Positions 31,031-41,900 of a stretch of DNA of 64,000 bases are shown here, one piece after another. The notes below the pieces were generated by a model that worked only from the letters and a program-made list of their open reading frames with translations, did no database searches and was not told the DNA's origin. Position 1 is the first letter of the stretch. Every line of letters begins with the position of its first letter. The translations under genes and the position numbers were made by a program. The DNA lies in NCBI GenBank assembly GCA_038501195.1, contig JBBPUQ010000011.1, positions 1,674,001 through 1,738,000 on the forward strand, written 5' to 3'. This DNA is from Nemania diffusa (Eukaryota; Ascomycota; Sordariomycetes; Xylariales; Xylariaceae).

Positions 31031-32506
31031 CTACCTGCTAGATTCTATCCTCCGTCTCTTATCCCCTTCGTACCGGCCAGTGTCTCGTGAAGAGTCCCGT
31101 TTTCTCCGGCCACCTTCGTGATCTCTCTCGTTTCTCCTTGGTGACCTCGACCTGGACCTCTGGTGATCCCTCCGTCGATCGTAAGCATCGTCGCGCGACC
31201 GATAATTATTCCGATCACGGCTCCGGTCTCTATCCCGTTCGCGATACCGATCCCCGTCTCTGCCGCGGTCGCTATTCCTCGGGCCCTCAGGCGCGCCCGG
31301 AGGCGCACCCTTACGATCTCCGAGCGGCACGGCGTTCGCGCCGCCGGGCCCGGACCTCTCCTGGTAGCGGTCCGACTTGTACCTGTCGTCGACATCGCGG
31401 TCGCGGTCGAAGTCCCCCCTACCGGGCCGCGTGTCGCGGAACTCGCCCCAGCGGCCCGTGTCCTCGGACTTGAGGTCGCGGTACTTGGAGGCGCCCTTCT
31501 TGCCGAGCTTGGTCATGTCGCGCATCTGGAGGGCCTTGGGGAGCAACTCGCGGTTCTTGACCTCGTCGGCGAAGCGCGCGCCCATGACGTCGCGCTTAGC
31601 AAGCGACTCGGCGGCCTCGTCGTCCTGGTAGAAGGCGCCGCGGTGGAAGTACTTCTGCATGTAGGCCATCTTGCCCTTGCCGTCCTTCTCGTCCTTCTGC
31701 TGCGCCAGGAAGGCCTCATCCTCGGCCTTGCGCTCCTCCTCGGTCAGGTTGCGGCGGCGCTCGACCTCCTCGCGTTCCTTCTCCCGCGCCTCGATCGCCT
31801 CGCGCTCCCGCTTGATGCGCTTGAGCTCCCGCAGCTTCCACGCGGCATACTCAGCCTCTGGGTCTTTCTCGTCTTCCGTGTCAACGTCCTCTTCCTCGTC
31901 TATAAGGTCGTCCCAATGTTTCTTGCCCGCGGCGCGCGCCGCGGCGTCTTTCCGCATCTGCTCCTCGACTAGTTCGTCCATGGCTTTCCTCTTCCGCGCT
32001 TCTTCCTCTTCGGCCAGCCTGGCAGCTTCCTCCTCATCCTTTGCTACCGCGGTGGCTTTGTTGTTGTTCGCATTCCGCTGATTCTTGGGTATGAATTTGG
32101 GCTTTAGCATAAGCCGCCGCGGTGCCTCCTCTTCGCTGCTTTCCTCTCCCTCGTCGCTATCCTCCCCACTCTCATCTTCGCTTCCTTCTTCGTCGCTCTC
32201 CTCTGTGACGAAACCTTCCTCGGCGGCTAGGCGAGCGGCTTTCTCGGCAGCCTGGCGTCGGTTCTCAGCTTCTTGGCCTTGCCGCCGCTGCTCGTTTAGA
32301 TCAACTTTACTGAGATTGCTCACGATCCGGCCGGCGCTGGGTACTTTCGGTGGAGGCGCAATTTTATGCTCTGGTTTGGTCGACTGTTCGGCCTCAGATT
32401 CACTCGCGTCTGAGTCGGATTCGGAGGAAGACGATGCGCCCGTGGCTTTGCCTGCCCTGTGACGCGCAGGCCGGACAGGATTTGCTGTCATGCGCTTTGG
32501 CGGCAT
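31031..32506 (-). CDS. MFAP1: MFAP1-like spliceosomal B-complex protein
   Basis: Intronless 491-aa nuclear protein homologous to microfibrillar-associated protein 1, which despite its name binds Prp38 in the pre-catalytic spliceosome (family knowledge). Acidic stretches are at 101-127 and 203-216. A long charged coiled coil (about 155-270) leads to the conserved core GKMAYMQKYFHRGAFYQDD (278-296). KRDVMGARFADEVK and SKYRDLKSEDTG follow. The last ~130 residues are Arg/Asp/Ser-rich RD/RS dipeptides, typical of splicing factors. The highly biased codons create long spurious frames on the opposite strand over 31.1-32.5 kb. Confidence 0.95.
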   Translation of the reverse strand: MPPKRMTANPVRPARHRAGKATGASSSSESDSDASESEAEQSTKPEHKIAPPPKVPSAGRIVSNLSKVDLNEQRRQGQEAENRRQAAEKAARLAAEEGFVTEESDEEGSEDESGEDSDEGEESSEEEAPRRLMLKPKFIPKNQRNANNNKATAVAKDEEEAARLAEEEEARKRKAMDELVEEQMRKDAAARAAGKKHWDDLIDEEEDVDTEDEKDPEAEYAAWKLRELKRIKREREAIEAREKEREEVERRRNLTEEERKAEDEAFLAQQKDEKDGKGKMAYMQKYFHRGAFYQDDEAAESLAKRDVMGARFADEVKNRELLPKALQMRDMTKLGKKGASKYRDLKSEDTGRWGEFRDTRPGRGDFDRDRDVDDRYKSDRYQERSGPGGANAVPLGDRKGAPPGAPEGPRNSDRGRDGDRYRERDRDRSRDRNNYRSRDDAYDRRRDHQRSRSRSPRRNERDHEGGRRKRDSSRDTGRYEGDKRRRIESSR

Positions 32507-33030
32507 GACGACAAGTATTTATTTTTGTAACGTAAGGATAGTAACAGAGGGCATATAACCTGACCGGGATGAGGTTTTATTATAGATCAAGGAGGAAGAC
32601 TGGGATGGACGCGACGATGGCTACTGAACTAGGATCTGAATTGAGAATTGGATTGAAGCTTAATTGATGCAAGTGGACCCCGGTGACCCTGAAGGCTCAG
32701 AAATGGAGATAAAGCTCAGGCTGTTGTTATCTTAGCGGCTAGCGGGGGACAGGACCCACTTAACACCACCTATGACAGCAGATTCAGATCCTGAAATAGG
32801 AAATTCCATATCACAACAGCAATTTTACAAAAAAATCATAAGCTAGGTACCTAGCGATGAATTTGCGAGACTCCCGAATCAACAGGTAAGAGATGGGAAA
32901 ACGCGATTCAGCCCATTGGAAGGGGCCCAAGTATCTTTGCAACATGCCCTCCTGAACGCCGATATTGTGGCCCATCTTTAAAAGAAAAAAAGAAGTCGTA
33001 ACTGATTTGAGACCATCACCCCGCTCACAG
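32507..33030. promoter_or_regulatory. MFAP1 promoter / ALB1 3' side
   Basis: A 524-bp gap with both flanking genes on the minus strand. It probably holds the MFAP1 promoter and the ALB1 terminator. No specific element is recognised. Confidence 0.45.
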
Positions 33031-33672
33031 CTATAAGATACCGTCGTCGTCGTCGCCGCCGTCTTGATTCATCGCAGTCTCTGTATCAGGTCTCGCCATG
33101 TCTACCTCATCCGCATCACTCTGTTGGTGGTTTCTGTGTTGATATTTTGCCCCACCCATCTCATCGTCGAATTCAGATTCGTCTGTGCTCTCCTCGTCGG
33201 CGTGGACCTTTTCTTTCGATTCCGCCTTACTATTGTTCAACGGTATAGTCTGGTTGATCTCGTCCCAAACCTTTCTCCTGTGCTGAATCGTTTTCGACTG
33301 GTCTTTGCTCAGAGCCACTTTCTTCTCTGTGCGCTCCATGACGGCGGCGGCGCGATCCTGCGCCTTCTCGTATCGCTTCCGCGCCCTACTGCTCATAGCC
33401 CTGTTTTTCTTCTGCTTCTTGGCGACGCCGGCGCCGCTATGTATCGCTAATATGGAAGGGCGATGATCGACTGACTCTGGCGGGGGCTGGACATTCTTCA
33501 GTGACTTGTCGGTGTCGATACCAGGGGAGGTGGCCCGCCTCGCCGCGCGCGAATGTAGCGAAGGAGCTAGAGATTGACGAGGGCTATTATTAGTTTTGAA
33601 GAAGATATGGTTTCGACTAGGGGTTTCGACGCAAATACCTTTCCTCTTTTTTGGTATTGCACCTTTAGCCAT
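33031..33672 (-). CDS. ALB1: Alb1-like 60S ribosome export factor
   Basis: Small basic nuclear shuttling protein that partners Arx1 on pre-60S ribosomes. 189 aa after splicing: exon 1 33639-33672, exon 2 33031-33566. The 72-nt intron (donor GTATTT, branch ACTAAT, acceptor CTCTAG) contains no stop and is a multiple of three, so the frame reads through. Splicing joins MAKGAIPKKRK directly to APSLHSRAARRATSPGIDTD, the start expected for Alb1, whereas the unspliced version inserts 24 unrelated residues. Other family marks are VDHRPSILAIHSGAGV, a Lys-rich stretch, and SSRARKRYEKAQDRAAAV. The tail is Asp/Glu-rich. Upstream in-frame ATG at 33693 is less likely because the family begins MAK. Confidence 0.85.
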   Translation of the reverse strand: MAKGAIPKKRKGICVETPSRNHIFFKTNNSPRQSLAPSLHSRAARRATSPGIDTDKSLKNVQPPPESVDHRPSILAIHSGAGVAKKQKKNRAMSSRARKRYEKAQDRAAAVMERTEKKVALSKDQSKTIQHRRKVWDEINQTIPLNNSKAESKEKVHADEESTDESEFDDEMGGAKYQHRNHQQSDADEVDMARPDTETAMNQDGGDDDDGIL

Positions 33673-34678
33673 TCTCTGTGTGTTTATGACCAATTTCCTA
33701 GGTATAGAAATATGTGGCAGTACCTATTGGCTACACTTTAGTTGTCGAATTTCTTTGGAGTATCATCGAAAAATGGACAATGAATTATTTTGCCCCGCTG
33801 GCTTCCTTAGTGTACCTACTTTGTCGATAAGCAGTTTGATCTTGAACGATACCTGTGGGCCCACCTTCCGAGGATCTACCTGTACCTACCATACATAGAT
33901 TCTACGCGTGCAAGTGGTGGTTAAATAATAGGTACCTATAAATGATTGGTCGGTAATCTGATTTCAAGTCCTACGTATCTATGGCGCCTGTGATCTTCTA
34001 GCACTATGTACACTCACGCACCAGATGACCTTTCCCTACAATAAACAAATAAATAATAAACATTTCCTATCTCGATAGCCGGTGGCTTAATTTGCAATGT
34101 GACATGGTCCATGAGGAACTTCTACATAAGCTTGTGATCATTCCTCTTATGTACCTGAGGTAGGCACCTTAGGTAGTCCTACATATAAGGCTAGGTACCT
34201 TTGTACTTACGTATGATACGTTAGAAGTGGAACCTACAAGGGCCGACCATGTGCACATAAACTACATACATACCTATCTCTCTATGTAGAGAGGGCAACC
34301 TTGCCTCTGCGTCTCTCGATACAATAGGTATTATCTACTAGGCATGTCAACACACTTATCACGTTACGCCATGTGATATAATTCCCGTTTTCCTGCCCTT
34401 CGCATTCAATCAGCGGATTGGTTCTTTCCTCACTACAATGATGGCTATGCCTACTTATTACAGACTACTTCCTCCTCCCCGACACGACTGAGATCAAATT
34501 ACACACATATGCTCGATCGATTACTGCTGAGCTGAGCTGAAGGACTGTTCGTCATCCACGTCTGCCTTCGCTGCCGTTTGCCATTATTGCCAGTCGCCGG
34601 TGCCTTCGCCTTCGCCATCGCCTTCATTTCTACGTCCTTCGCGAGCCGCCTGTCCATCGAATCAAACAGAGAATCAGG
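33673..34678. promoter_or_regulatory. divergent promoter region, ALB1 / UBP
   Basis: A 1-kb gap between outward-facing genes. TACCTA words are near 33920 and 34150-34200. A CT-rich stretch from about 34540 looks like the leader of the deubiquitinase gene. No other gene is supported. Confidence 0.5.
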
Positions 34679-36898
34679 ATGGAATCCCATCGCTTCGAGA
34701 GTTCGCTCGACCACGCCAACCTCCACACCTCTGCCTACCCTTTCGACGATACAAGTACCACTCTGTGGGATCGCTTTCTACAACCAAGCATCCTTGTTCC
34801 CGCTGTCCTTCTGCTGTTGACTATTTTCTACCAATCTCTGCACTCCGCTGCCCCTTTCTCCGGTGTGAGACATCCTGGCGAACTCCTCTGGGACCTTGTT
34901 GTCATAGTCACGCCCGCGAGGCTCCTGTACGCCCTCGATCATTGGCTTCATCCGCCCTTGTTTCCCGTCCCCGAATCTCTGTCGCCTACCCAGTCGAGTT
35001 CCTATGCCACGAAGAGTGACCTATTGCGCCGAATTTTCAGTATGGACAATCCCAAGAGTATAATGAACGCTGTGGCACATGCTGGGAAGAGCATCTCTTC
35101 GCTCTCGAATATCACTCCTAAGCGTAGGACCGACCAACCACCCGGCCTAGGGAATTACGACAACTCGTGCTTCCAGAATAGCATCCTCCAGAGTCTCTCT
35201 TCCTTGGAATCCTTACCAGCCTATCTTACCAGCGCTTTGGAAGATACCGAAGCTGTCAGTGGCGATCGCGACTCTAGCTCAGTCGCGACCCTACGAGACT
35301 TGCTGTCGAGATTGACAAACTCGCAGAACAACGGGATGACTTTGTGGACACCCAAGAAACTAAAGTCACTTGACACATGGCAACAGCAAGACGCACAAGA
35401 GTACTATTCCAAAATACTAGACGAGATAGATAAAGAGATTACAAAGGCTGCCAGAACGCAGTATCGTCCCTCGGGTTTGGAGGCTGCCAGCGCCAGAGAT
35501 GACACTGTTGAGAGCCAGCACAGTGATGACAGTGGATACCAATCACTCTCTACCCTAGGCAAACCCAGATCCGAGGCCAGGACTTCGAAGAACCCTCTTG
35601 AGGGCCTGGTTGCCCAGCGAGTCGCCTGTGTTCAGTGCGGGCACTCCGAAGGTCTCTCTATGATACCGTTCAACTGCATCACTCTGAGCCTTGGGGTCGG
35701 TCAAGGCATTCATGATCTATACGAGCGCTTAGACTCCTACACCGCTCTTGAGTCAATCGAGGGCGTTGAGTGCGCTAAGTGTACTCTATTAAAGATTCAA
35801 CGGATTTGGAATGTCGTCCTTGCCCGAGATAGGGAGCTTGGCTCGTCAGAGGAAACTTTACGTGAACCCCTTGCTAGACTCAAGGTTATTGAGCAAGCAT
35901 TAGAAGAAGATGATTTTGAAGAGCAAACGCTACAAGACAAGTGCAAGGTATCTAAACAGCATCGAGTATCTTCGACCAAGACAAAACAAATGGTGATAGG
36001 CCGTCCACCCTCAAGTCTTGCTATCCACATCAACCGATCTGTGTTTGATGAGAACACCGGCCAGATGTTTAAGAACCTTGCCGCAGTCCGGTTTCCGAGT
36101 ATCTTAGATCTGGGGCCGTGGTGCCTTGGGAGCGCAGGGTCATACAATTCAGACGGCGGTGGAAGTGATTTATCTACTCGAGCGACCGAAGATGCTAAAG
36201 AGCATTGGAGTTCGGATCCAAAAAGCTCAATGGTGTCCGGTGATCTCGGTTCCTCCAAGATTAGCGGCCCAATATATGAGCTACGAGCGGTAATCACTCA
36301 TCAAGGCCGACACGAAAACGGGCATTACGTTTGCTACCGGAAACATCCTCGCCAAGTAGTTGGAGCTAAAGATAATTCTAGTGAGAAAGACAAATTACCT
36401 GTAGGCGACCAAGAAAAATGCGTTCAAGTCAACAACTCGGATTCCGAGCCGAACAGCGCGGATTGCGATTCAAAATGGTGGCGCTTAAGCGACGAGACCG
36501 TATTCGAGGCTACCGAGGAGTCGGTACTGGCCCAGGGTGGCGTTTTTATGCTCTTCTACGACTGCGTGGATCACAATTCCATCCTCATTCCCGAAGGCCA
36601 AAGTGGCGAGGCTATAGGTTCTGTTGATACTGAATCGACTAGAGTGGCTGGATCTCACGAAGCAGATACAATACTCGACGTAGAAGACGAATTTCACGAT
36701 ACTCGGTCCGAGTTCAAGGCACTCGAAAGATCTGAAACGAAAATTCAGTCAGATGACAATTTGGACCGACCGAAAGAAACAGCTCCAACCAGTGCGAGCG
36801 AGCAGCCGGGAGGTTATACGGTGTCCTGTCTATACCCGTTGCTTAGGCCAGACGAAGCTGTTGACTATATGATACCACTACGCTGGCCGAATAGTTAG
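34679..36898 (+). CDS. membrane-anchored ubiquitin carboxyl-terminal hydrolase (USP, Ubp1-like)
   Basis: Intronless 739-aa cysteine protease of family C19 that removes ubiquitin. One hydrophobic helix near the N-terminus (about 37-55, LVPAVLLLLTIFY) and a second weaker one (72-86) suggest membrane anchoring, as in yeast Ubp1 and animal USP30. The Cys box is GLGNYDNSCFQNSILQSL with nucleophile Cys164; the usual N-x-G-N-T-C-Y is altered to N-Y-D-N-S-C-F. A zinc-ribbon pair is seen as CVQCGH and CAKC. The His box is HENGHYVCYR (His549), followed by WWRLSDETV with Asp605. The C-terminal ~100 residues are disordered and acidic. All catalytic residues are present, so it should be active. It is convergent with the LYPLA-like gene. 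Confidence 0.9.
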   Translation: MESHRFESSLDHANLHTSAYPFDDTSTTLWDRFLQPSILVPAVLLLLTIFYQSLHSAAPFSGVRHPGELLWDLVVIVTPARLLYALDHWLHPPLFPVPESLSPTQSSSYATKSDLLRRIFSMDNPKSIMNAVAHAGKSISSLSNITPKRRTDQPPGLGNYDNSCFQNSILQSLSSLESLPAYLTSALEDTEAVSGDRDSSSVATLRDLLSRLTNSQNNGMTLWTPKKLKSLDTWQQQDAQEYYSKILDEIDKEITKAARTQYRPSGLEAASARDDTVESQHSDDSGYQSLSTLGKPRSEARTSKNPLEGLVAQRVACVQCGHSEGLSMIPFNCITLSLGVGQGIHDLYERLDSYTALESIEGVECAKCTLLKIQRIWNVVLARDRELGSSEETLREPLARLKVIEQALEEDDFEEQTLQDKCKVSKQHRVSSTKTKQMVIGRPPSSLAIHINRSVFDENTGQMFKNLAAVRFPSILDLGPWCLGSAGSYNSDGGGSDLSTRATEDAKEHWSSDPKSSMVSGDLGSSKISGPIYELRAVITHQGRHENGHYVCYRKHPRQVVGAKDNSSEKDKLPVGDQEKCVQVNNSDSEPNSADCDSKWWRLSDETVFEATEESVLAQGGVFMLFYDCVDHNSILIPEGQSGEAIGSVDTESTRVAGSHEADTILDVEDEFHDTRSEFKALERSETKIQSDDNLDRPKETAPTSASEQPGGYTVSCLYPLLRPDEAVDYMIPLRWPNS

Positions 36899-37372
36899 TG
36901 CCTACCATCCTCGGGTAAAAACAAACATGTTTGTAAGGATTTGAGCGTACATCATAAACTTGACTTAGGTTTACCTAGCGTAGCATAGCATAGCATTGGC
37001 GTTTTATGGGGGGGGGGGGGGCTGGTATCCGGCTTGCTAAAGAATTTATCACTACACGTATGTTTTTAAAATATGTAATCCCCTATTCTATATCATACAA
37101 GTGCTCCTTATGGTATAATTACCCTCTTACATTATACCCATGCGCCTTCAGTCGCAATGGAGCTTGCGGATGGCTCACAAAACGAGTCTCGACGCAGTAC
37201 TTAAGCCCAGATTAACAGACCAGAGACATGTTAATATTTTAGAAGCTTGCTCCTTTCAGCATTGTCCAAATCAGCCTTCCTATAGCCTTGGATTTTCTAT
37301 TCATTAATAGAAATTCTATGACATTACTTCTTTACTGTATAGATTATTGATTTCGTAGAATCATTCAGCCGT
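36899..37372. other. convergent 3' region with G run
   Basis: The gap lies between the UBP stop and the LYPLA-like stop. It contains 14 consecutive G at 37008-37021, preceded by four TAGCA units. No gene is recognised. Confidence 0.6.
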
Positions 37373-38167
37373 TTACCACGCTCGCAGCCTTTCGGCAAAA
37401 AATTGCATTATTGGTAGCATCTCTTCGCGGTTCTTGGGCATGCCGTCATCGGGCTTCCTCCACTTGACTTCGCGAACATCAGCAAATTCCTTCTTTAGAA
37501 GTTCGACCGCATCACTGTCTAGGGATTCGCTACTTCTCCCATAGCAGATTAAGATAGGCGTTCGGGCCTTTTGTCTTGCACTCAAAGTCGGTATCATGCT
37601 GAATGGGAGCTGCCCACCAATAGACACGGCGCCTTTGAAAGCGATGCCTGTAGTTGTTTGTCCCTCAGTCACATCCACGACTTTCTCGCCATTCCTCAGC
37701 CTCGAAGAAAGGCCGAGAGCGAGAGAGCCACCCTGTCCAAAACCGAAGAGCAAGATATCGTTCGTTTGCCAACCGCAGGTGGCGACAAGGGTCTCCCGGA
37801 CCAGCTTCCCCAAGACCAACTCCTCGGCCTTGGCAAATCCCGGGTCGGGGTCCAGATCGCCGGTGGTTGGCGAGAGCGTCAAGTCATCTCCCCAGTGGAA
37901 GTGGCTCGTGGGAGCCGCAGCGTCAGTGTCGGGCAGACCTAGCAGGGCCGGTGGCAGTGGCGAGATGCCGCGGACCGAGATGGCGAGGACGCCGGGCAGA
38001 TTAATATTCTTTGCAAATGCAGCGAACGAGGCCTCGGAGTCTCCCAGCCCATGCAAAAGGATAAGGATGGATGTTGTCGTCTCCGGGACTTCTGGGAATA
38101 CTAATGATATCTTGAGCGATGGCTCAAGGTGCATGAAGTCCTCCGGTTTAGGGATTCGAGTGGGCAT
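37373..38167 (-). CDS. LYPLA/acyl-protein-thioesterase-like alpha/beta hydrolase, catalytic residues lost
   Basis: Intronless 264-aa protein with the phospholipase/carboxylesterase (LYPLA) fold. The oxyanion region LILLHGLGDSEASF (35-48) is conserved. The nucleophile elbow is GFGQGG (142-147), where active members have GFSQGG, so position 144 is Gly. The Asp site reads CYGRSSES (208-215) rather than HGxxD. The His site reads DGMPKNREEM (241-250) where active members have GMGH. All three catalytic positions are thus changed, while the fold markers FHWGDD, KGAVSIGGQLP and FFAERLRAW remain. It is best read as a pseudoenzyme or a binding protein. The frame is open upstream to 38320 but that part is hydrophobic and unlike the family, so the ATG at 38167 was chosen. 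Confidence 0.85.
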   Translation of the reverse strand: MPTRIPKPEDFMHLEPSLKISLVFPEVPETTTSILILLHGLGDSEASFAAFAKNINLPGVLAISVRGISPLPPALLGLPDTDAAAPTSHFHWGDDLTLSPTTGDLDPDPGFAKAEELVLGKLVRETLVATCGWQTNDILLFGFGQGGSLALGLSSRLRNGEKVVDVTEGQTTTGIAFKGAVSIGGQLPFSMIPTLSARQKARTPILICYGRSSESLDSDAVELLKKEFADVREVKWRKPDDGMPKNREEMLPIMQFFAERLRAW

Positions 38168-38912
38168 ACTGCGGTAGTATAGCGTTTCTCGTGTACTCTC
38201 ATTAAGGGAGAAATTGGCCGTGTATATAAGCGGTAATAGAGTTGAATATATATAAAGTATAAGTAGGATTGGTACTGTAGGAGGGAGTATAACTCGACTA
38301 TATACAGTACCAGTATTCATATGGTAGGTACCTAGGTACTTGTACCTTCAGTAAGTTTACCTAACCTATGCCATGCCATGCCCCCACTTTAACCGGGATT
38401 ACATAGGTACATGTACAGTATATAGCTATGGCTCAATCACCTAAAGTTGCAGGTGTACGCGTGTAGAGTAAGGCGTGGTACGGGTAGATGCTTAAGTATC
38501 CCTGCTGAGTATATGAACCTTGTCTCATCATGCGCTACCCTAGGTACCCCAAGTACCCTACCTATCTAATGTATGTAAGGTATGCTACCTATCAATGGTT
38601 TGAGGCTGATGAGGTACCTACATCCTAGATAAGTTCCTAGTATTCGTAGGTAGGTATCATCTCATCCCACCCACCCAACCTCTGATGCCCGATACTCATC
38701 TCAAACACCCTAAGTATATCAATTGACACGACGCAACCACCATTCGCCAACTAACTAACACCTACGAAGATATCAACCCATCCCGATCCGCTCATGAGTA
38801 GCTGCCACCGCAGATCCCTGATGCGATAGGTGGGTGGGTATTGCGTGTGTGCGCCGACGAGAACGACAACACCCCAAACTCGGGCGCCCCCGAATGCATC
38901 GTCAACGAGACC
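38168..38912. promoter_or_regulatory. divergent promoter region, LYPLA-like / SEC8
   Basis: A 745-bp gap, rich in TACCTA/TAGGTA words (for example 38323-38340 and 38545-38570). A short upstream reading frame of 11 codons (38794-38829) precedes the SEC8 start. Confidence 0.5.
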
Positions 38913-41900
38913 ATGTCCAACAGGTTTGGCGGGTCATACCGCAACGGCGGCGCCTACGGGAGGCCAGATGACGACTACGACTCGCCTCCCGCCCCCCCTG
39001 CGCCCCTGCAGTCGAGTGCGCGGCGCTCGCCCTTTGAACCCGGCCGTCTGCCCTCCTCCGGTTCTTCGTCGGCGTCGAGGCGTCCGCGTGTAAACGAAAC
39101 CAATGCCGAGCGACAGATCACCCAAGTGCTCGAGCACATCAAGTCCGAGTGGCCTTCCATGACCCAGAACGACTGCATACCCGTGTCCCTGGCTTTGCAG
39201 CTGCTCGACAACAGCTCTGTCGGCCGGGCTCACGAGTACGACAACTTCAGGAAGACGCACCTGTATCTGCAAGACTCGCTGAAGGGCATTGTCCACGAGC
39301 ACCACCAGGGCTTCAACAGCTCTATCGGCACGTTCCATAAGATCCAGGGTAGCATACAGGCCTCGCAGAAGCGCGTGCGCGCTCTCAAGGAGTCTCTAGC
39401 CACCTCCAAGAACAGCCTGTGCAGCTCCGATCCCGAGCTCAAAAAGCTGTACAAGTCGTCGCAGATGTATGACGAAGTGCTACAGACCCTGAATGAGCTC
39501 GAGGACTTACGTACTATACCCGATCAACTCGAGGCCCGCATCTCCGAGAAGCGCTTTTTGACTGCCGTCGAGGTCCTACAGAATGCGCTGCGCAAACTGC
39601 GGAAACCCGAGCTCGACGATATCAGTGCCCTATCCGACCTCCGAAGCTATTTGGCGAACCAGGAGACGGCCCTGATGGATATTTTGGTCGAGGAATTGCA
39701 CGAGCATCTTTATCTAAAATCGCCTTATTGCCAGGAACGTTGGCAAAGCCTGGCCAAGAATCAGGGTGCCTACAACCAGAATTATAGCGACTCAGTGCCC
39801 ATCACCCCTTTCCATGCCGTGCTTGATACTTTAGATTTAGAACACCCTGTAACCGAAGATCCTTCCAAGAATCCGGAAGCAGACACATCCTGGTATATTG
39901 CTCTACTCGCCGAGTCCCTCAACAAGCTGGGAAGGCTAGAGAGCGCCGTGGACACGCTAACCCAGCGACTTCCAGTCGAGCTCTTCTCCGTAGTGAACGA
40001 GACTATCAATGACGTTGATCAAAGACATCCGAGCTCGCTTCGCGGAGGATCAAGCAACAGCCAGGGGCTTCACATATATAACAATAGGGAAACACAGATG
40101 CGGGCCGATGTCATCTACGATCTTTTATGGACCTTATATGGGAAATTCGAGGCCATTGCTGAAGGCCACCGCGTGTTCCATGAAGCCGTTAAATCTCTTG
40201 CTCGACGGGAAAGCGCTGGGAATACCTCGCAACTCCTTGGAAGCTTTAGGGAGCTGTGGAACCTCTATCAGAACGAGATACGCTCGCTTCTTCACAATTA
40301 CGTGACCACTGATGCAGACATCTACCAATCTGCCTCATCCCTGAGAAATGGCGCAGCCTTGAATGGGAACAAAGACAACCAGAGGGAAAGTCTTTTCAAA
40401 TTCTCAGAAGCAGACCAAAAATCTATCGAGATGATGGCAGAGTACGAAGCGCTAGATAACATCATCCAAACCGCCGTACCAGGCCTTACCTCCAATAGCC
40501 GAAAGTCCCAGGCCTTAGGAAAGAAAACATCTTTAATTGGGAAAGAGTCACGAAAGAGCGCACCAGGCGCAGGCCTTGACAGCAAGAATACACCCGGCTC
40601 TTATAAGTCTCTAGTAGAGCCTAGCGTTTTCAATATGAGTCTCTTATTACCGCCAACCCTCGTCTTCATCCAGAGGCTAAAGGCCATTGTGCCTCCTGGT
40701 TCTGATCTAGCGGCAAGCGCACTGACGTCTTTCCTCGATAATTTCTTGGTCAACGTTTTCCAACCCCAGTTGGACGAAACCCTCGGCAAGCTTAGCGACA
40801 GTGTACTGGGCGAGGTCGATTCATTCCAACAGGACACAGACTGGCGTTTAGTAGCACGACGCCCGGTTTTCAAAGGAACGACTGCATTTTTCACGATCGT
40901 CACAGCATTTTGTCGTATGCTTGGCACCATTCCTCACGATCAGGCCCTCAGTGCTCTAATCATAACACAAATGATGAGATATTACGAAAGATGCTTGGCA
41001 TGGTTCAAGTCTCTAGTTGCAAAGGCGCAAGACTCAAATGCCGCGTCACAAGACCTACGGTTGTCGGCGAAACTAGCCACTACACAGGGTGAAATTCAAG
41101 ATACAATCCAAAAACTCTGGACGTCAGATACTCTTGACCGTGAGCTGATAGACAAGGAAGTCGGGTTACTGCTAATGCGCGCCAATGAGTCCCCTCTTGA
41201 ACCCAGCGACGTCATTCAAGATCGAGACGTGGTCCCTTCATTGTGCCTCCTCTACACCAGTATGAAGTGGCTTTCAACTAAGATCATTGGCTTAAGGCAC
41301 ATTACTCGGCACAACACGGATTCGTCGCAGCCTACGATGCCAAAGGATCAAAATCGACGATGGACTCTACTAAATGATCCTAGCAAGGCCAATGGAGAAC
41401 AGCAAGGCCCTGTGTATCTACCTATGACACAGGAAACTGTCCAGTAAGCGCCCCAGCTTCTACCCTTAACTGAAATAACCATAACTAACTTGTCTGTAAA
41501 GATCGTTTGACCGAATCGTATCTTCCTATGAAGAGCTAGCAGGCACTGTCCTTCTTACACTTCATATGGAGATCCGCTGCCGCATCCTTCGGTCACTACG
41601 TGTGGCTCTGTCCCCCGAGACCGCGCCTTACGTTCTCGGTGATCGCGAGATTAAAGAGCCCGACCAACAGATTCTGGCCTTGAATGCGGATTTAATTACC
41701 TACGATGAAACGGCCGTTCGCTTTCTTCGCGATCGGGAGATCGCCTTTGTACGAACCGGCCTTGGTCTACTTATCAGCACGTATCTCGTATCCAACGCGC
41801 TATCTACGCAGCCCATGAACAATCGCGGCTGCGAGCGCATGCAGCTGAATATCCTCGTACTTCAGCAAAACCTTAAAAATATCGAGGCGGACGTGGATCT

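Noticed and set aside
31163..31972. 269-residue frame on the plus strand
   Set aside because: It mirrors the Arg/Glu-rich codons of MFAP1, giving a Leu/Val/Arg-rich nonsense protein.
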